A DNA stretch of 64,000 nucleotides from Brevibacillus_D fluminis_A. Lineage in GTDB: Bacteria; Bacillota; Bacilli; Brevibacillales; Brevibacillaceae. The stretch is from the NCBI RefSeq assembly GCF_052072235.1, contig NZ_CM125436.1, forward strand, positions 5,016,001 to 5,080,000, written 5' to 3'. The notes beneath the pieces were generated by a model. The model saw only the letters and a program-made list of their open reading frames with translations. It did not search any database and had not been told where the DNA came from. Numbering within the stretch: position 1 is the first letter of the stretch; every line of letters begins with the position of its first letter. The translations under genes were made by a program, and so were the position numbers. This document shows, in pieces, positions 31,052-40,096 of the stretch.

Positions 31052-32880
31052 TGTATTTTTTTCGTAAGATGGGATTCCAGCAAAAAATGTTGCTCAGCTA
31101 CTTGCTCATGATGCTGCTGATCGGTACGGTCGCCCTCTTGTACAGTTATCAAATGACCAAAATTACAACGGATGAGCTGCGGTTGTCCCAGCGCATCCTG
31201 CCGCAAACGAGCGCGCTGCTCAACCTCAAAAACCAGCTGTACTCGAAAACGTACGCGTTGAAAATGTATGCGCAGACCCGGGAACCCGTTTATTTGGAGA
31301 AATATTACAGCGGCATGCTGCAGCGCAACCTGCTCGACCAGATTGTGCGGACGAAAGAAAATGAGCGGTTGTTCACCATCGCGTCACAGATCAGTGAGCT
31401 TGATTTCATTTTTTTTAACAAGATCGATCCGCTTCTGAAAGCAAAGAATGTGGATGCGGTCACCTATGTGCTCAAAACCGAGGTGGAGCCGCGCATCATG
31501 CAGCTTGAACAGGTGCTGGCGTTCACCTTGCAAAGTCTGGAGACGGATACGAATGCCGAATTCCAGCAAACCAATACCAGCATGCAAGTCGCGTTGATCA
31601 TCACGTATACCGTCTCCGTCGCGGCCATCCTGTTCGGGCTGTTCTCCGCCTTTTATTTTCGCAAGCAGCTGCTCCATCCGATCGAATCGCTGATTCAGCA
31701 GATGAGACAGGTGTCGCGCGGCGCTTTTGGCAAACAGATCACGCATGAAGCGCGGGACGAGTTCTTTGAATTGGCCAGCGAATTCAACAAGATGTCCAAA
31801 AATGTCGCCGAGCTGTTCTTGCATACGCAGCGGCAAAACCAAATCCTGACCGAGGAAAAGCAGGTGCGCGAACAAATTCTCAACACGTTGCCGGTCGGCG
31901 TCATCACCTACTATACGCCGTCGAATGAAGTGCATCTGAACGAAAAAGCCCAGACGCTTGTCGAGCTGAACGAAACATTCCTGCCCAAGTCGCCGACGCC
32001 CGACATATGGGCGCGCAAAGATGGCGACGGTCCCGGATGGTTTGAAAACCGCAAGATCACGTTGTACAAACCCGATGGCTCCACCTTCCTGGCGCTCGTT
32101 TCGTATGCCCCGCTCGTCCAGCAGGACGGCAGCGAAATCGGCTGGATGATGGTGCTGTCCGACATCACCGAACAGGAAAAGATCCAGGCCTATATGCACC
32201 AGTCGGAAAAATTATCGCTGGTCGGCCAGCTTGCGGCCGGCGCTGCTCATGAAATCCGCAATCCGCTGACCGTCATCTACGGATTCATGCAGCTTTTGGA
32301 AAAAAATCTGACAGAAGAATACCGGAGCCGTTATTATGTACCGCTGATCATCCAGGAGATCGAGCGCGTCAACCGCATCGTGACCGAGCTTTTGATGCTC
32401 TCCAAGCCATCGCAGCCCAACTATCGGGAGGTCACGCTCGAAGAGGTCGTTTCCGCTATCCTGCCATTGATGAAAGGCGAGGCCGCACTCCACAACATCA
32501 TGATTCAGGAAACATATGAGAAAGACGCGTTCCTGCATGTCGATGTGGAGCAGTTCAAGCAAATTTTGCTCAACCTGATGAAAAACAGCCTGGAAGCGAT
32601 GCCGGATGGAGGCACGCTGACGATCGAAAGCACGCAAGACGCGGACAAGCTGTTTATCGCCGTAACCGATACGGGCATCGGCATGTCGCCTGAACAGATG
32701 ACACGCATATTCGAGCCGTTTTATTCCGATAAAGACGACGGCACCGGTTTGGGCTTGCCCATTACGATGCGCATGATCCAAAACCATGGCGGCGATCTTC
32801 AGGTGAAAAGCGAGGTCGGAAAAGGAACAACGTTCACCATCATCCTGCCGAAAAAACCGCATGAATCAGGTTTGGGGTAG
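31051..32880 (+). CDS. Orphan sensor histidine kinase
   Basis: 609 residues: membrane helix 1 (about 12-33), an extracellular helical sensor region (about 35-175, CHASE3/4HB-like), membrane helix 2 (about 180-202), HAMP (about 203-255), a PAS-like domain (about 275-370), then the dimerisation/phosphoacceptor domain with His400 in AAGAAHEIRNPLT, and an ATPase domain (LLNLMKNSLEAMPDGGTLTI, DTGIGMSPEQ, DGTGLGLPIT). The phosphoacceptor motif resembles sporulation phosphorelay kinases (KinB/KinC type). No response regulator gene is adjacent, which also fits a phosphorelay kinase. Coupled to the BMP protein gene by a one-base overlap. Confidence 0.92.
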   Translation: MYFFRKMGFQQKMLLSYLLMMLLIGTVALLYSYQMTKITTDELRLSQRILPQTSALLNLKNQLYSKTYALKMYAQTREPVYLEKYYSGMLQRNLLDQIVRTKENERLFTIASQISELDFIFFNKIDPLLKAKNVDAVTYVLKTEVEPRIMQLEQVLAFTLQSLETDTNAEFQQTNTSMQVALIITYTVSVAAILFGLFSAFYFRKQLLHPIESLIQQMRQVSRGAFGKQITHEARDEFFELASEFNKMSKNVAELFLHTQRQNQILTEEKQVREQILNTLPVGVITYYTPSNEVHLNEKAQTLVELNETFLPKSPTPDIWARKDGDGPGWFENRKITLYKPDGSTFLALVSYAPLVQQDGSEIGWMMVLSDITEQEKIQAYMHQSEKLSLVGQLAAGAAHEIRNPLTVIYGFMQLLEKNLTEEYRSRYYVPLIIQEIERVNRIVTELLMLSKPSQPNYREVTLEEVVSAILPLMKGEAALHNIMIQETYEKDAFLHVDVEQFKQILLNLMKNSLEAMPDGGTLTIESTQDADKLFIAVTDTGIGMSPEQMTRIFEPFYSDKDDGTGLGLPITMRMIQNHGGDLQVKSEVGKGTTFTIILPKKPHESGLG

Positions 32881-33678
32881 CCGTGCTGCCTCTTCCTGCT
32901 TCATGATCCAGTCAAACATCCGCCGCGTGTAGCGCTCGATTTCCTGCGGCCCGAACAGATGGCTCGCTCCTTTTGCTATCCACAATTCATGCGCTTTCCC
33001 GCTCGCAGCCATCGCCTCTGCGAGCTTTTTTGCATGCTGCACGCCAACGTTTTGGTCAGCCGTCCCGTGCACGATGAGCACAGGGCACGTCATTCGGTCA
33101 GCCAGCAGCCATGGCGAACGCGCCAAGTAGCCCTCGCGATTTTTTTGCGGGTCGCCAACGATCCGGTTCAGCATGTTGCGCAAGTCGGCCCGTTCCTCAT
33201 AGGTCAGCAAAAGATCGGTCACACCGCTCCAAACTACCGCCGACTGAAACCCGCTGCGCCTGGCTGCGACAAGCAGCGCCATCATCCCGCCGCGCGAAAA
33301 GCCATACAGACTGATGCGCCCCGCATCCACCTCGTCCATGCTGAGCAACAGTTCATGGGCGGCAAACAAGTCGTGAAGCTCCGCTCCGCCGAATTCGTCC
33401 TTCCCCTCGCCTCCTTCATTTCCCCGGTAATGGGGAGCAAGCACGACATAGCCAAAGGAGGCCATCTGCGAGATGCGTTCCGCGCGCACCTTCCCTACTT
33501 TTTTGTACCCGCCGCGACAGTAGAGAAGCGCTGGTTTTTTGCCCGCTTGTTCGGGTACCGCGAGCATCGCTTTCACCCGATGCCCTTCGCTGTCGTATGT
33601 GACGTCATAAAGCGTTACGCCTGGCTGTACAGGCGGAAGCACTGTATATTTGATCGCAATCCCCTCCTCGCCTTCCAA
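32866..33678 (-). CDS. Alpha/beta hydrolase (S9/dienelactone-hydrolase-like)
   Basis: About 262-270 residues. Nucleophile elbow GFSRGG, upstream oxyanion segment LLYCRGGYKKVGK, acid in VLIVHGTADQNVG and catalytic His in KGASHLFG. Members hydrolyse esters or peptides; the substrate is unknown. The 3' end overlaps the histidine kinase gene by 15 bp tail to tail. The start is unclear: TTG 33678 lacks a ribosome binding site, while AGGAGGGG (33661-33668) points to non-canonical codons ATT 33660 (no spacer) or ATC 33654 (6-bp spacing); the next GTG in frame is at 33642. Confidence 0.82.
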   Translation of the reverse strand: MEGEEGIAIKYTVLPPVQPGVTLYDVTYDSEGHRVKAMLAVPEQAGKKPALLYCRGGYKKVGKVRAERISQMASFGYVVLAPHYRGNEGGEGKDEFGGAELHDLFAAHELLLSMDEVDAGRISLYGFSRGGMMALLVAARRSGFQSAVVWSGVTDLLLTYEERADLRNMLNRIVGDPQKNREGYLARSPWLLADRMTCPVLIVHGTADQNVGVQHAKKLAEAMAASGKAHELWIAKGASHLFGPQEIERYTRRMFDWIMKQEEAARLPQT

Positions 33679-33749
33679 AGGATTTTTCCATTAAGCTTGC
33701 CAACTCCGCAATCGCGTATTCCAAATGCCTTGACGGAGCATATCTGCAC

Positions 33750-33781
33750 AAAAAAGAAAAGGAACCCGAAAGTTCCTTCTC
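33750..33781 (-). terminator. Terminator of S1-domain gene
   Basis: AAGGAAC and GTTCCTT with a short loop, followed on the minus strand by TTCTTTTTTG. Confidence 0.85.
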
Positions 33782-33803
33782 ACATTTTACGATATGTCAA
33801 CGC

Positions 33804-34223
33804 TTAGTAGCCGCGTTTTGCTTGTTTTTTGTTGATGGTAGCGAGGTTTTCTTCGCTGTGCTTCAGCCATTTTTTCATCTTGTCTTCAAAAGAAGTCGCG
33901 CTGTTTTCATTGCGTCTGTCGTTTCCACCGCGACCGCCACCGCGATATCCGCCGCCTCGACGCTCTTCGGAAGCTTCACGTTCCGGCGCCGGCAGAGCAG
34001 CACGAACCGAAAGCGAGATTTTCCCTGCATCATCAATGGAGAGAACTTTCACTTTAACTGGGGCTCCTACGGAAAAGTGTTCATTAATATCTTTGACAAA
34101 TCCGTTTGCCACTTGGGAAATGTGCACTAACCCTTGTTGTGTTTCGTTAATTGCCACGAACATCCCAAACGGTTTAATTGCGGTCACTTTTCCCTCGATG
34201 ATGCTTCCCACTTGTACTGCCAT
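33804..34223 (-). CDS. yugI: S1-domain RNA-binding protein (YugI/CvfD-like)
   Basis: 139 residues: an S1 OB-fold domain (about 1-75: VGSIIEGKVTAIKPFGMFVA, GLVHISQVANGFVKD, DDAGKISLSVRAA) followed by a Gly/Arg-rich RGG segment (GGGYRGGGRGGNDRRN) and a short helical tail. This matches general stress protein 13 (YugI), later named CvfD in relatives, which associates with ribosomes. AAAGGAG precedes ATG 34223. A 5' leader of about 60 nt contains a GAGCC/GGGCTC hairpin. Monocistronic with own promoter and terminator. Confidence 0.9.
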   Translation of the reverse strand: MAVQVGSIIEGKVTAIKPFGMFVAINETQQGLVHISQVANGFVKDINEHFSVGAPVKVKVLSIDDAGKISLSVRAALPAPEREASEERRGGGYRGGGRGGNDRRNENSATSFEDKMKKWLKHSEENLATINKKQAKRGY

Positions 34224-34291
34224 TCAGTTTGCACTCCTTTTATCTTTTCGCGAAAGTGTCACGAGCCGCATTTCGTGGGGCTCATTCTTTT

Positions 34292-34319
34292 AGTATAGCA
34301 GATAACTTATTTTTGTGAA
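34292..34319 (-). promoter_or_regulatory. Promoter of S1-domain gene
   Basis: On the minus strand TTCACA (34314-34319) and TATACT (34292-34297), 16 bp apart. Confidence 0.65.
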
Positions 34320-34444
34320 AAGCCCATTATACGCGTAAATAGCGAGAAATACAATTTTAGCTGCCAACGTTCTTCGCTGAATGTGCCATTCTCATTGATA
34401 CAAGGTATGCGCGGCGGAGCGCCGTTGCCACTCCGCCTGCACTT

Positions 34445-34948
34445 TCAGCCGACGGGCCTCCGTTTTCGCTTGGTACGAAATGCCAGAACAAGCCCAATCA
34501 TTACCAGCATGAGGCATATACCCGTTCCATCCAGCACAACATCGGACAGCATGGGCGTCCGGTTGGGCGTGAACGATTGGTGCCACTCATCCAGCACGGC
34601 AGCCGCCAGTGCGAGAAAACCGCTCCAGGGCAATGCTGTCTGCGGCATTGTCCAGCCACGCAGAACATGATACATCAGGAACGCCGTCAATGCAAACGTC
34701 AGGAAATGCGTCGCCTTTCGGATGAAAAACTCGATAAATCCCGGGACGCCCAACGCTTTGATGCTGATTTCCTTTTTGCCGTACACAAAGGAAATGCCGC
34801 CCAAATAGTGGCTCGCCTTCTTCGCGTCGATCAGGTGACCGATGTTTCCGCGAATGTCCTGCTTCTCGTAAGGCGTCGAGGATGAATAAAAGGTAGCGCC
34901 GAGCACGATGCACAGCAAAGCAAAATAGATGAGAAATGAACCTTTCAC
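34445..34948 (-). CDS. VanZ-like membrane protein
   Basis: 167 residues with four or five hydrophobic segments and the VanZ pattern RKATHFLTFALTAFLMYHVL and VLDEWHQSFTPNRTPMLSDV. VanZ members contribute to low-level teicoplanin resistance in enterococci; most homologues have no known role. A GTG start at 34948 is chosen because AAGGAGGT lies 8 bp upstream; the longer frame to 34984 has none. It lies 32 bp downstream of the RND permease and may be in the same transcript. A GC-rich hairpin (34413-34437) follows, without a T-run. Confidence 0.85.
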   Translation of the reverse strand: MKGSFLIYFALLCIVLGATFYSSSTPYEKQDIRGNIGHLIDAKKASHYLGGISFVYGKKEISIKALGVPGFIEFFIRKATHFLTFALTAFLMYHVLRGWTMPQTALPWSGFLALAAAVLDEWHQSFTPNRTPMLSDVVLDGTGICLMLVMIGLVLAFRTKRKRRPVG

Positions 34949-34980
34949 CGATGAACCTCCTTCTCTCACTGCCAAGTATA

Positions 34981-37900
34981 TCACGATTGGCGGTCAATCG
35001 AAGAGAGATCGGCGATCGGCTGGAAATCTTCGCGCTGCAGACCGGTTTTGCGCGGCTCACGTTCCGCCGCTGCCTGTTCCCGCCTGTGCTGAATCGCGGC
35101 GGCGCGCTGTTTGCGTTTCCACTCGCGATGGTCTTTGCGCTTCACTTTCGTATTATGGAACCACGCATACAATTGCTGGTTCAGCTGGGCCAGCGACATC
35201 GCCGGGCCACGCTCCGCGCGCAGTGCCATCGCATGGTATAATCCCGGGACGATCACCATGACAGCCCAAGCGATCAGTACGATTCCCGGCGTGAACACCG
35301 CTGTAAAGGAAGCGACGAAATCGTCCCCCCTTCTCCAGAAGCCGAAAAGCGGGAGCAAACCGACCACAAGCGTCACGAGCAGCACGCGCATAATCGGGAT
35401 ATACTCCGTAAAAGCCGCTTGAATTCGCGTCGCAATCGGTCGCTTCACACCTTCTGCCTGCCGCTCCATGCCATCGATCAGCACGTAAGCCTGCTGCAGC
35501 ATGAGCGCAACCACGGCCGCTGCTCCGCTTACAGCCATCAGGTTAAGCGGGCGGTTGTACCAGAGCAATCCTCCCACCACTGCAAATGACGCCAGCGGCA
35601 CAAGCAAGAGGCTGACCGCCGCGTGCCGGATCGTACGGTGCACCAGCAAGCTGACCAGACAAAACGCGATTGCTGCGAGTGACGAATACAGGACGCGCGT
35701 TGCGGTATCCGTCTTGTCTGCCTCCTCCTTCTCCTGCTTGCGGATGTCTTCCCCGGACAAGATCGTGTACCCGTCCGGGATTGTGATCGTGTCTTTCATC
35801 ATGATCGGCAAGTAGTACGACAGCCCGTCGATACGGCTTTGGTCGGATACCGCGCTGCTTACCTTGATCATGTACATGCCGTCTTCGCGCTTGTAGACTG
35901 CCGGTGCCTTCACCAACTGCCATTCCACAAGCTCACCCAGTCGGACAGACCCGGCGGGAGTGCGGATGAACACGTTTTTGACCTGATCGGCATGCTCCAT
36001 CTCCTTTTTCGGATAGGATGCCGTGATGGACAGGCTCTGATCGTTCCAGCGAACGTTCCCCACGCTTTGCTCCCCCAGGTAGCCTTCCACCTGGCTTTTC
36101 ACAGCCGCTTCGGAAATATGGTAGCGCGCGAGCATGTCTTGCCGCGGAATCATGTTTACATACAGGGTCGAATCCGTATCGCCGATTCGGACGTCGGTCA
36201 GCAGCCGGTTGTTTTTCGTATCGCGCATCCGCGAATTTTGCAAGTAATCCGCCAGGCGCGATGCGATTTCGTTCGCCGTCCCTAGCGATGTTCCCTTGAT
36301 CGTGAACTCAAGCCGTTTCGATTTGGCGTCGCCGACGACAAGCGCAAAAGGGTCGGTCTGCGGGATGTCGCGCATCTGCTCATTGAGCGCTTTTTCAAAT
36401 TGATACGGCGTGCGCACACGCTCCGCCAGTCTTTTCATATAGATCGTGAACCGCAGCTCCTCTTTGGTTACGGTCACGTACACATCTTGAACGTCGCTGA
36501 GCGTGCGCAGCTTCTCTTCAGCCGTGCGGGCCGCTGTCAAGGCGGCTGACTGCGTACCGCCGTGAATTGTCGGCAACACCATCGTCGTCTTGTCGCTGTC
36601 TGTTTTCAAAAACGGGTCGACCGTCACAAACGTATGAAAGAAAACATAGAGAAGTCCGGTGCCCAGCAGTGTGACAACATACGGCAAGGTTTTGCGCGCG
36701 AGCAGCCGCTCCCATCGTTTGAACAGCCAGTTTGTGAACATGCTCGCCTGCCTGGCTTGTGGCTGATGCGTAAGCGCGTGCTCCCTGAGCCATCCTGCGG
36801 CAAGCGTAGGAACGATCAATCCGATGACAACGGCCAACACTACAGCGCCGATCAGCAATACCGGAATTGCCTCATACAAAACCGGGATGTCGGTCGCTTT
36901 GAGAAAGTCGGTTGTAAACAGGACGGCCGCGATGCCGAGCAATGCGAATATCGGCCAAACCGCCAAAAGCAATAACGGCCTCGTTTGCCGATCGATCGTC
37001 GCCTGATCGTGTATGGACTGCTTGGCGTATCGGGCGAAAAGCGAAAGCAACGCTCCTACGGCGAGCAGCAGGACGATAAACAACGCCCCGGCTGTCGTCA
37101 CATTCAGCGTCGCGCCGTACAGCCACATGCCGCCAAGGACACCGCATGCAACCAGCACGATGGCCAGAAAGGAAAGAACCGCAGCCGCAGTTTGGCGCAG
37201 CCAGGAACCGATAAAGGAAGCCGCGATGATTGCCGTAACTGCCGCGAACAACAGCAGGCGCTTCAAAAAGTCCGCAATCGGCGTGGCATTGTTTTCGATG
37301 ACTTCCAGCATGAATTTGCCTTGTCCCTGATCGTTGATGCTCTCCACGACGCGATTCAGTTCGGACGCCGTTTCGGTAGCCCGCGCATCTTCCCTTCCAT
37401 ACACATTGATGGCAAGAGCCGGCTCTCCTTTATACAAGGTCATTTGGTCAGCCTGACTGCCCCGCAGGTCCTTGATTTCGGCAAGCAGCTTCAGTGCAAC
37501 ATTGCCTTTCTTCGTCGATATGATCGTTTTGCCGAGTGCTTCCGGCGCAGAAGCTTGACTCGTCCATAAAAAGCGCGTCTGGTCGATTCCTTCGCCGATT
37601 CCGCCGATTCCAGCCTGTGCGGTTTGCTGCTGCAGCTGCTGGATGATTTCGCCGGGTGTCACGTCGTAATTTTTCAGCATCGCCGGCGAAAAAACCAACT
37701 CCACCTTATTGGCAAGACCGCTCCCGACCTCTACCCGCGAGACGCCCGCGACCTGTGCAAGCTGCTCCCGTACGGTGTATTTGCCGATGTTCGCAAGCGT
37801 GCTCAAGTCCCCGCCGTGCAGCAGCAAGAACGCGAGCGGACCATGCTCAGGTTCGAGCCGCTTCCATTTAAGGTCATTGCGGCTGACAGGGAGCGACGCT

Positions 37901-38235
37901 GCGGCTTCATCGAGTTTTTTGGCTATTTCGGCTTGCAAGCGGCCGCCGGCATCCGGCTTTCCTTTTACGGTAAGCTGGACCGATCCCGCTTGCGTGATCG
38001 TCGTAATTTTCTCCAGGCCGCCCAGCTCGCGAATCTTGTCTTCGAGCGGGCGCGCGATTTTTTCCTCGGCTTCCTCCGGCGTCATTCCGCTAGCCGGAGC
38101 AGTGATCAGGTATGTGGACAGCTCGTAGTCAGGGTAAACTGCGACAGGCAGCTTGCTGTATGCGGTGATTCCCAACACGATGAGGAGCAGCGCGAGCAGC
38201 GCAACCATCTGTTTGCGATAGCTGTTATTGATCAT
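34981..38235 (-). CDS. RND-family efflux permease
   Basis: 1084-residue inner-membrane pump of the AcrB/SwrC family driven by proton motive force. N-terminal helix (MVALLALLLIVLGITAYSKL) followed by the first large extracytoplasmic loop (TPEEAEEKIARPLEDKIREL), a block of about five helices (330-480), a second loop, and a second helix block; a basic cytoplasmic tail of about 60 residues (VKRKDHREWKRKQR) ends it. Its start overlaps the last 11 bp of the adaptor gene. In Bacillota such pumps export lipopeptides, bile salts or drugs. Substrate unknown. Confidence 0.92.
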   Translation of the reverse strand: MINNSYRKQMVALLALLLIVLGITAYSKLPVAVYPDYELSTYLITAPASGMTPEEAEEKIARPLEDKIRELGGLEKITTITQAGSVQLTVKGKPDAGGRLQAEIAKKLDEAAASLPVSRNDLKWKRLEPEHGPLAFLLLHGGDLSTLANIGKYTVREQLAQVAGVSRVEVGSGLANKVELVFSPAMLKNYDVTPGEIIQQLQQQTAQAGIGGIGEGIDQTRFLWTSQASAPEALGKTIISTKKGNVALKLLAEIKDLRGSQADQMTLYKGEPALAINVYGREDARATETASELNRVVESINDQGQGKFMLEVIENNATPIADFLKRLLLFAAVTAIIAASFIGSWLRQTAAAVLSFLAIVLVACGVLGGMWLYGATLNVTTAGALFIVLLLAVGALLSLFARYAKQSIHDQATIDRQTRPLLLLAVWPIFALLGIAAVLFTTDFLKATDIPVLYEAIPVLLIGAVVLAVVIGLIVPTLAAGWLREHALTHQPQARQASMFTNWLFKRWERLLARKTLPYVVTLLGTGLLYVFFHTFVTVDPFLKTDSDKTTMVLPTIHGGTQSAALTAARTAEEKLRTLSDVQDVYVTVTKEELRFTIYMKRLAERVRTPYQFEKALNEQMRDIPQTDPFALVVGDAKSKRLEFTIKGTSLGTANEIASRLADYLQNSRMRDTKNNRLLTDVRIGDTDSTLYVNMIPRQDMLARYHISEAAVKSQVEGYLGEQSVGNVRWNDQSLSITASYPKKEMEHADQVKNVFIRTPAGSVRLGELVEWQLVKAPAVYKREDGMYMIKVSSAVSDQSRIDGLSYYLPIMMKDTITIPDGYTILSGEDIRKQEKEEADKTDTATRVLYSSLAAIAFCLVSLLVHRTIRHAAVSLLLVPLASFAVVGGLLWYNRPLNLMAVSGAAAVVALMLQQAYVLIDGMERQAEGVKRPIATRIQAAFTEYIPIMRVLLVTLVVGLLPLFGFWRRGDDFVASFTAVFTPGIVLIAWAVMVIVPGLYHAMALRAERGPAMSLAQLNQQLYAWFHNTKVKRKDHREWKRKQRAAAIQHRREQAAAEREPRKTGLQREDFQPIADLSSIDRQS

Positions 38236-39469
38236 CGGCTACCCTCACCGTTTCGCCATCAAGCACATAGGAAAGCCCTTGGCTGACGATTCGGTCGCCC
38301 GCCGCAAGCCCGGATAACACCTGGTAATACTCGCCATAAAGCGGTCCGACCTGAATCTCCGTTTTTTGGACCGTATCATCGGCCAGCTTCATCACATAGT
38401 GAGATTCATCGGAAATGCCCACTGCGGACACTGGCACGAGGAGCGCATTCCCGCCTTTGACATCGTAACGGCAGGTGACCGTCATCCCCGCCTTCCAATC
38501 GGCCACATCGCCTTTTACGGCGATTTCCACCGGATAGGTTGCGGTCGCTTGATCGAGAATCGGCGAAACAAAGCTGACTTGCCCCCCCAGCTCTTCACCG
38601 CCCGGGGTCACGACAGTCACCGTCTGGCCCTTTTTCCAATTGCCGATCTGGTCGTTTTCGACCTGGATTTTAACCATCCAGGACGATGGATCGATCAGCC
38701 GCACCACTTCCGTCCCGGCGCCCACCTGTTCGGATTCCTGCATCGGAATGGCGGCGACGATGCCTCCAAACGGCGCATGGAGCTGTGCCTGCTTCAAATC
38801 CTGTGTCGCCCGTCCCAATTGCGCCGCCGCTTCTTTAACCTGTGCGTCTGCCGCTTCCACATCGAGCTTATCCGCCGCTTCAACCAGCTTGCTCAAGCTC
38901 AATTCCTCTTCCTGCAGGCTCATCGCCGCCTGCTTTTGGGCGAGCGCCGCCGTATCAAGCTCCTCTTTGGAGATCGCCCCGTTCTGGTACAGCAGCTTGG
39001 CGCGGTTCAGCTCATCCGACGCTTTGGCCAGATTTTGCCGCGCTCGCTCGATTTTGAGCTTTTGCTGCGTCACATCCGTCTCATGCGCGCCTTTCAGCGT
39101 CTTCGCCCGTTGCAGCGCGGCGCGATCAACCTGGCTTTGCGCCGCATCGATCTCCTGCTGCCATACCGTCGTATCCAGCGACGCGAGCAGTTCGCCCGCT
39201 TTCACAACGCTTCCTTTTTGCACAAATATTTTTGCAATTTTCCCCGAAGAGCCAAATGACAGCGGCAATTCTTTTTGCGGGACGACCGTACCGGTTATCT
39301 CCTGCGTAAGTCCGCCCTGCTTCGGCTCCAGAACGTATGCGTTTACGGTTTTGACCTTCAGCACGGTTTCTTTTTCCCGATCGCGCAGCTGCTCAACCTG
39401 CGATTCCAGCTTTTCGCAACCGGCCGTCAACAAAAGAACCGCCAGCAACACCGCATATGGTTTTTTCAT
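38225..39469 (-). CDS. RND efflux adaptor (membrane fusion) lipoprotein
   Basis: 414 residues. Begins MKKPYAVLLAVLLLTAGCEK, a signal peptide with lipobox TAGC, so the adaptor is lipid-anchored. The HlyD/MFP layout is visible: lipoyl half-motif (LPLSFGSSGKIAKIFVQKGS), long alpha-hairpin (about 115-230, Ala/Gln-rich coiled coil), second lipoyl half (ATQDLKQAQLHAPFGGIVAA), then beta-barrel and membrane-proximal domains. GGGGGTTG precedes ATG 39469. In this Gram-positive context it must work without an outer-membrane channel. Overlaps the permease gene by 11 bp. Confidence 0.92.
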   Translation of the reverse strand: MKKPYAVLLAVLLLTAGCEKLESQVEQLRDREKETVLKVKTVNAYVLEPKQGGLTQEITGTVVPQKELPLSFGSSGKIAKIFVQKGSVVKAGELLASLDTTVWQQEIDAAQSQVDRAALQRAKTLKGAHETDVTQQKLKIERARQNLAKASDELNRAKLLYQNGAISKEELDTAALAQKQAAMSLQEEELSLSKLVEAADKLDVEAADAQVKEAAAQLGRATQDLKQAQLHAPFGGIVAAIPMQESEQVGAGTEVVRLIDPSSWMVKIQVENDQIGNWKKGQTVTVVTPGGEELGGQVSFVSPILDQATATYPVEIAVKGDVADWKAGMTVTCRYDVKGGNALLVPVSAVGISDESHYVMKLADDTVQKTEIQVGPLYGEYYQVLSGLAAGDRIVSQGLSYVLDGETVRVADDQ

Positions 39470-39631
39470 GTTCACAACCCCCGTAAAAAACCTTTTCTTC
39501 TCTTTTTTAGGTAAAAAATCCCTCAGCAAATTATTTATAAATGGTAAATATAATTTTACATGCTGTCACAGGTTATGTATCATTTTTCTGAAAACCTTTA
39601 TTATTTTTTATAAATTTTAGTATGTGGGGCA

Positions 39632-39991
39632 ATGAAACCGATCCGTGCATCCGTTTTTCGTTGTCCGCTTTGCACAAGCGCCATGCAGCTTGTGGGTGGC
39701 AAACATGTGCAATGCTTGAATCGACATTCTTTTGATCTGGCCAGGCACGGTTACGTGAACTTCCTGCCTGCCCCGCTCAAACCGACCTATGGCAGTCGCT
39801 TGTTCGCCGCGCGGTCTGCCGTGTGCGACAGCGGTTTCTACAACGTGCTTCACGCGCACATCAGCGAGCTGCTCGCTGGCAGCTCATCCATCGCGGCGGA
39901 TGCGGACGTTTTGCGAACCACCGCATTGCAAAAGCTGGAGATTACGATCGATGTCTCCGTGTTGGTTGGAAAAGCAACGGCTACCGTATAA
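39632..39991 (+). pseudogene. rlmA remnant (23S rRNA guanine-N1 methyltransferase) with internal deletion
   Basis: The first 80 residues match the N-terminus of RlmA-type methyltransferases: a zinc-ribbon FRCPLCTSAMQLVGGKHVQC followed by NRHSFDLARHGYVNFLP and ARSAVCDSGFYNVLHAHI. The sequence then jumps to what looks like the family's C-terminus (LQKLEITIDVSVLVGKA). The whole S-adenosylmethionine-binding core (about 150 residues, with GCGEG) is missing, so the product cannot be active. The frame is kept across the junction (near residue 85). The family is usually 270-285 residues. Likely an in-frame internal deletion. Confidence 0.75.
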
Positions 39992-40000
39992 AATGAATCA

Positions 40001-40028
40001 AACCGCCCTTTTTCCCGGGCGGTTTTTT
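40001..40028 (+). terminator. Terminator after rlmA remnant
   Basis: AACCGCCC and GGGCGGTT with a short loop, followed by six T. Confidence 0.9.
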
Positions 40029-40031
40029 GCA

Positions 40032-40081
40032 GACGCGTCCAGCGTCAAGACGCGCCTAGCGTCAAAGGCGCGTTCAGCGCC
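40032..40081 (+). repeat. Three tandem mini-hairpins (17-18 bp period)
   Basis: Units are GACGC-GTCCA-GCGTC (40032-40046), GACGC-GCCTA-GCGTC (40049-40063) and GGCGC-GTTCA-GCGCC (40067-40081), separated by AA or AAA. Each is a 5-bp stem with a 5-base loop. In the third both arms change together (A to G, T to C), keeping the pairing. The array ends 2 bp before the AGGAGG-containing ribosome binding site of the GNAT gene. Confidence 0.75.
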
Positions 40082-40096
40082 ACAGGAGGTTTTGAC

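Noticed and set aside
34413..34437. GGCGGAG/CTCCGCC hairpin after the VanZ-like gene as a terminator
   Set aside because: Good stem but no T-run on the minus strand, so it is not listed as a terminator.
40032..40081. Possible CRISPR-like short repeat array
   Set aside because: Units are 17-18 bp with no spacers and are explained by hairpin stems; no cas genes nearby.
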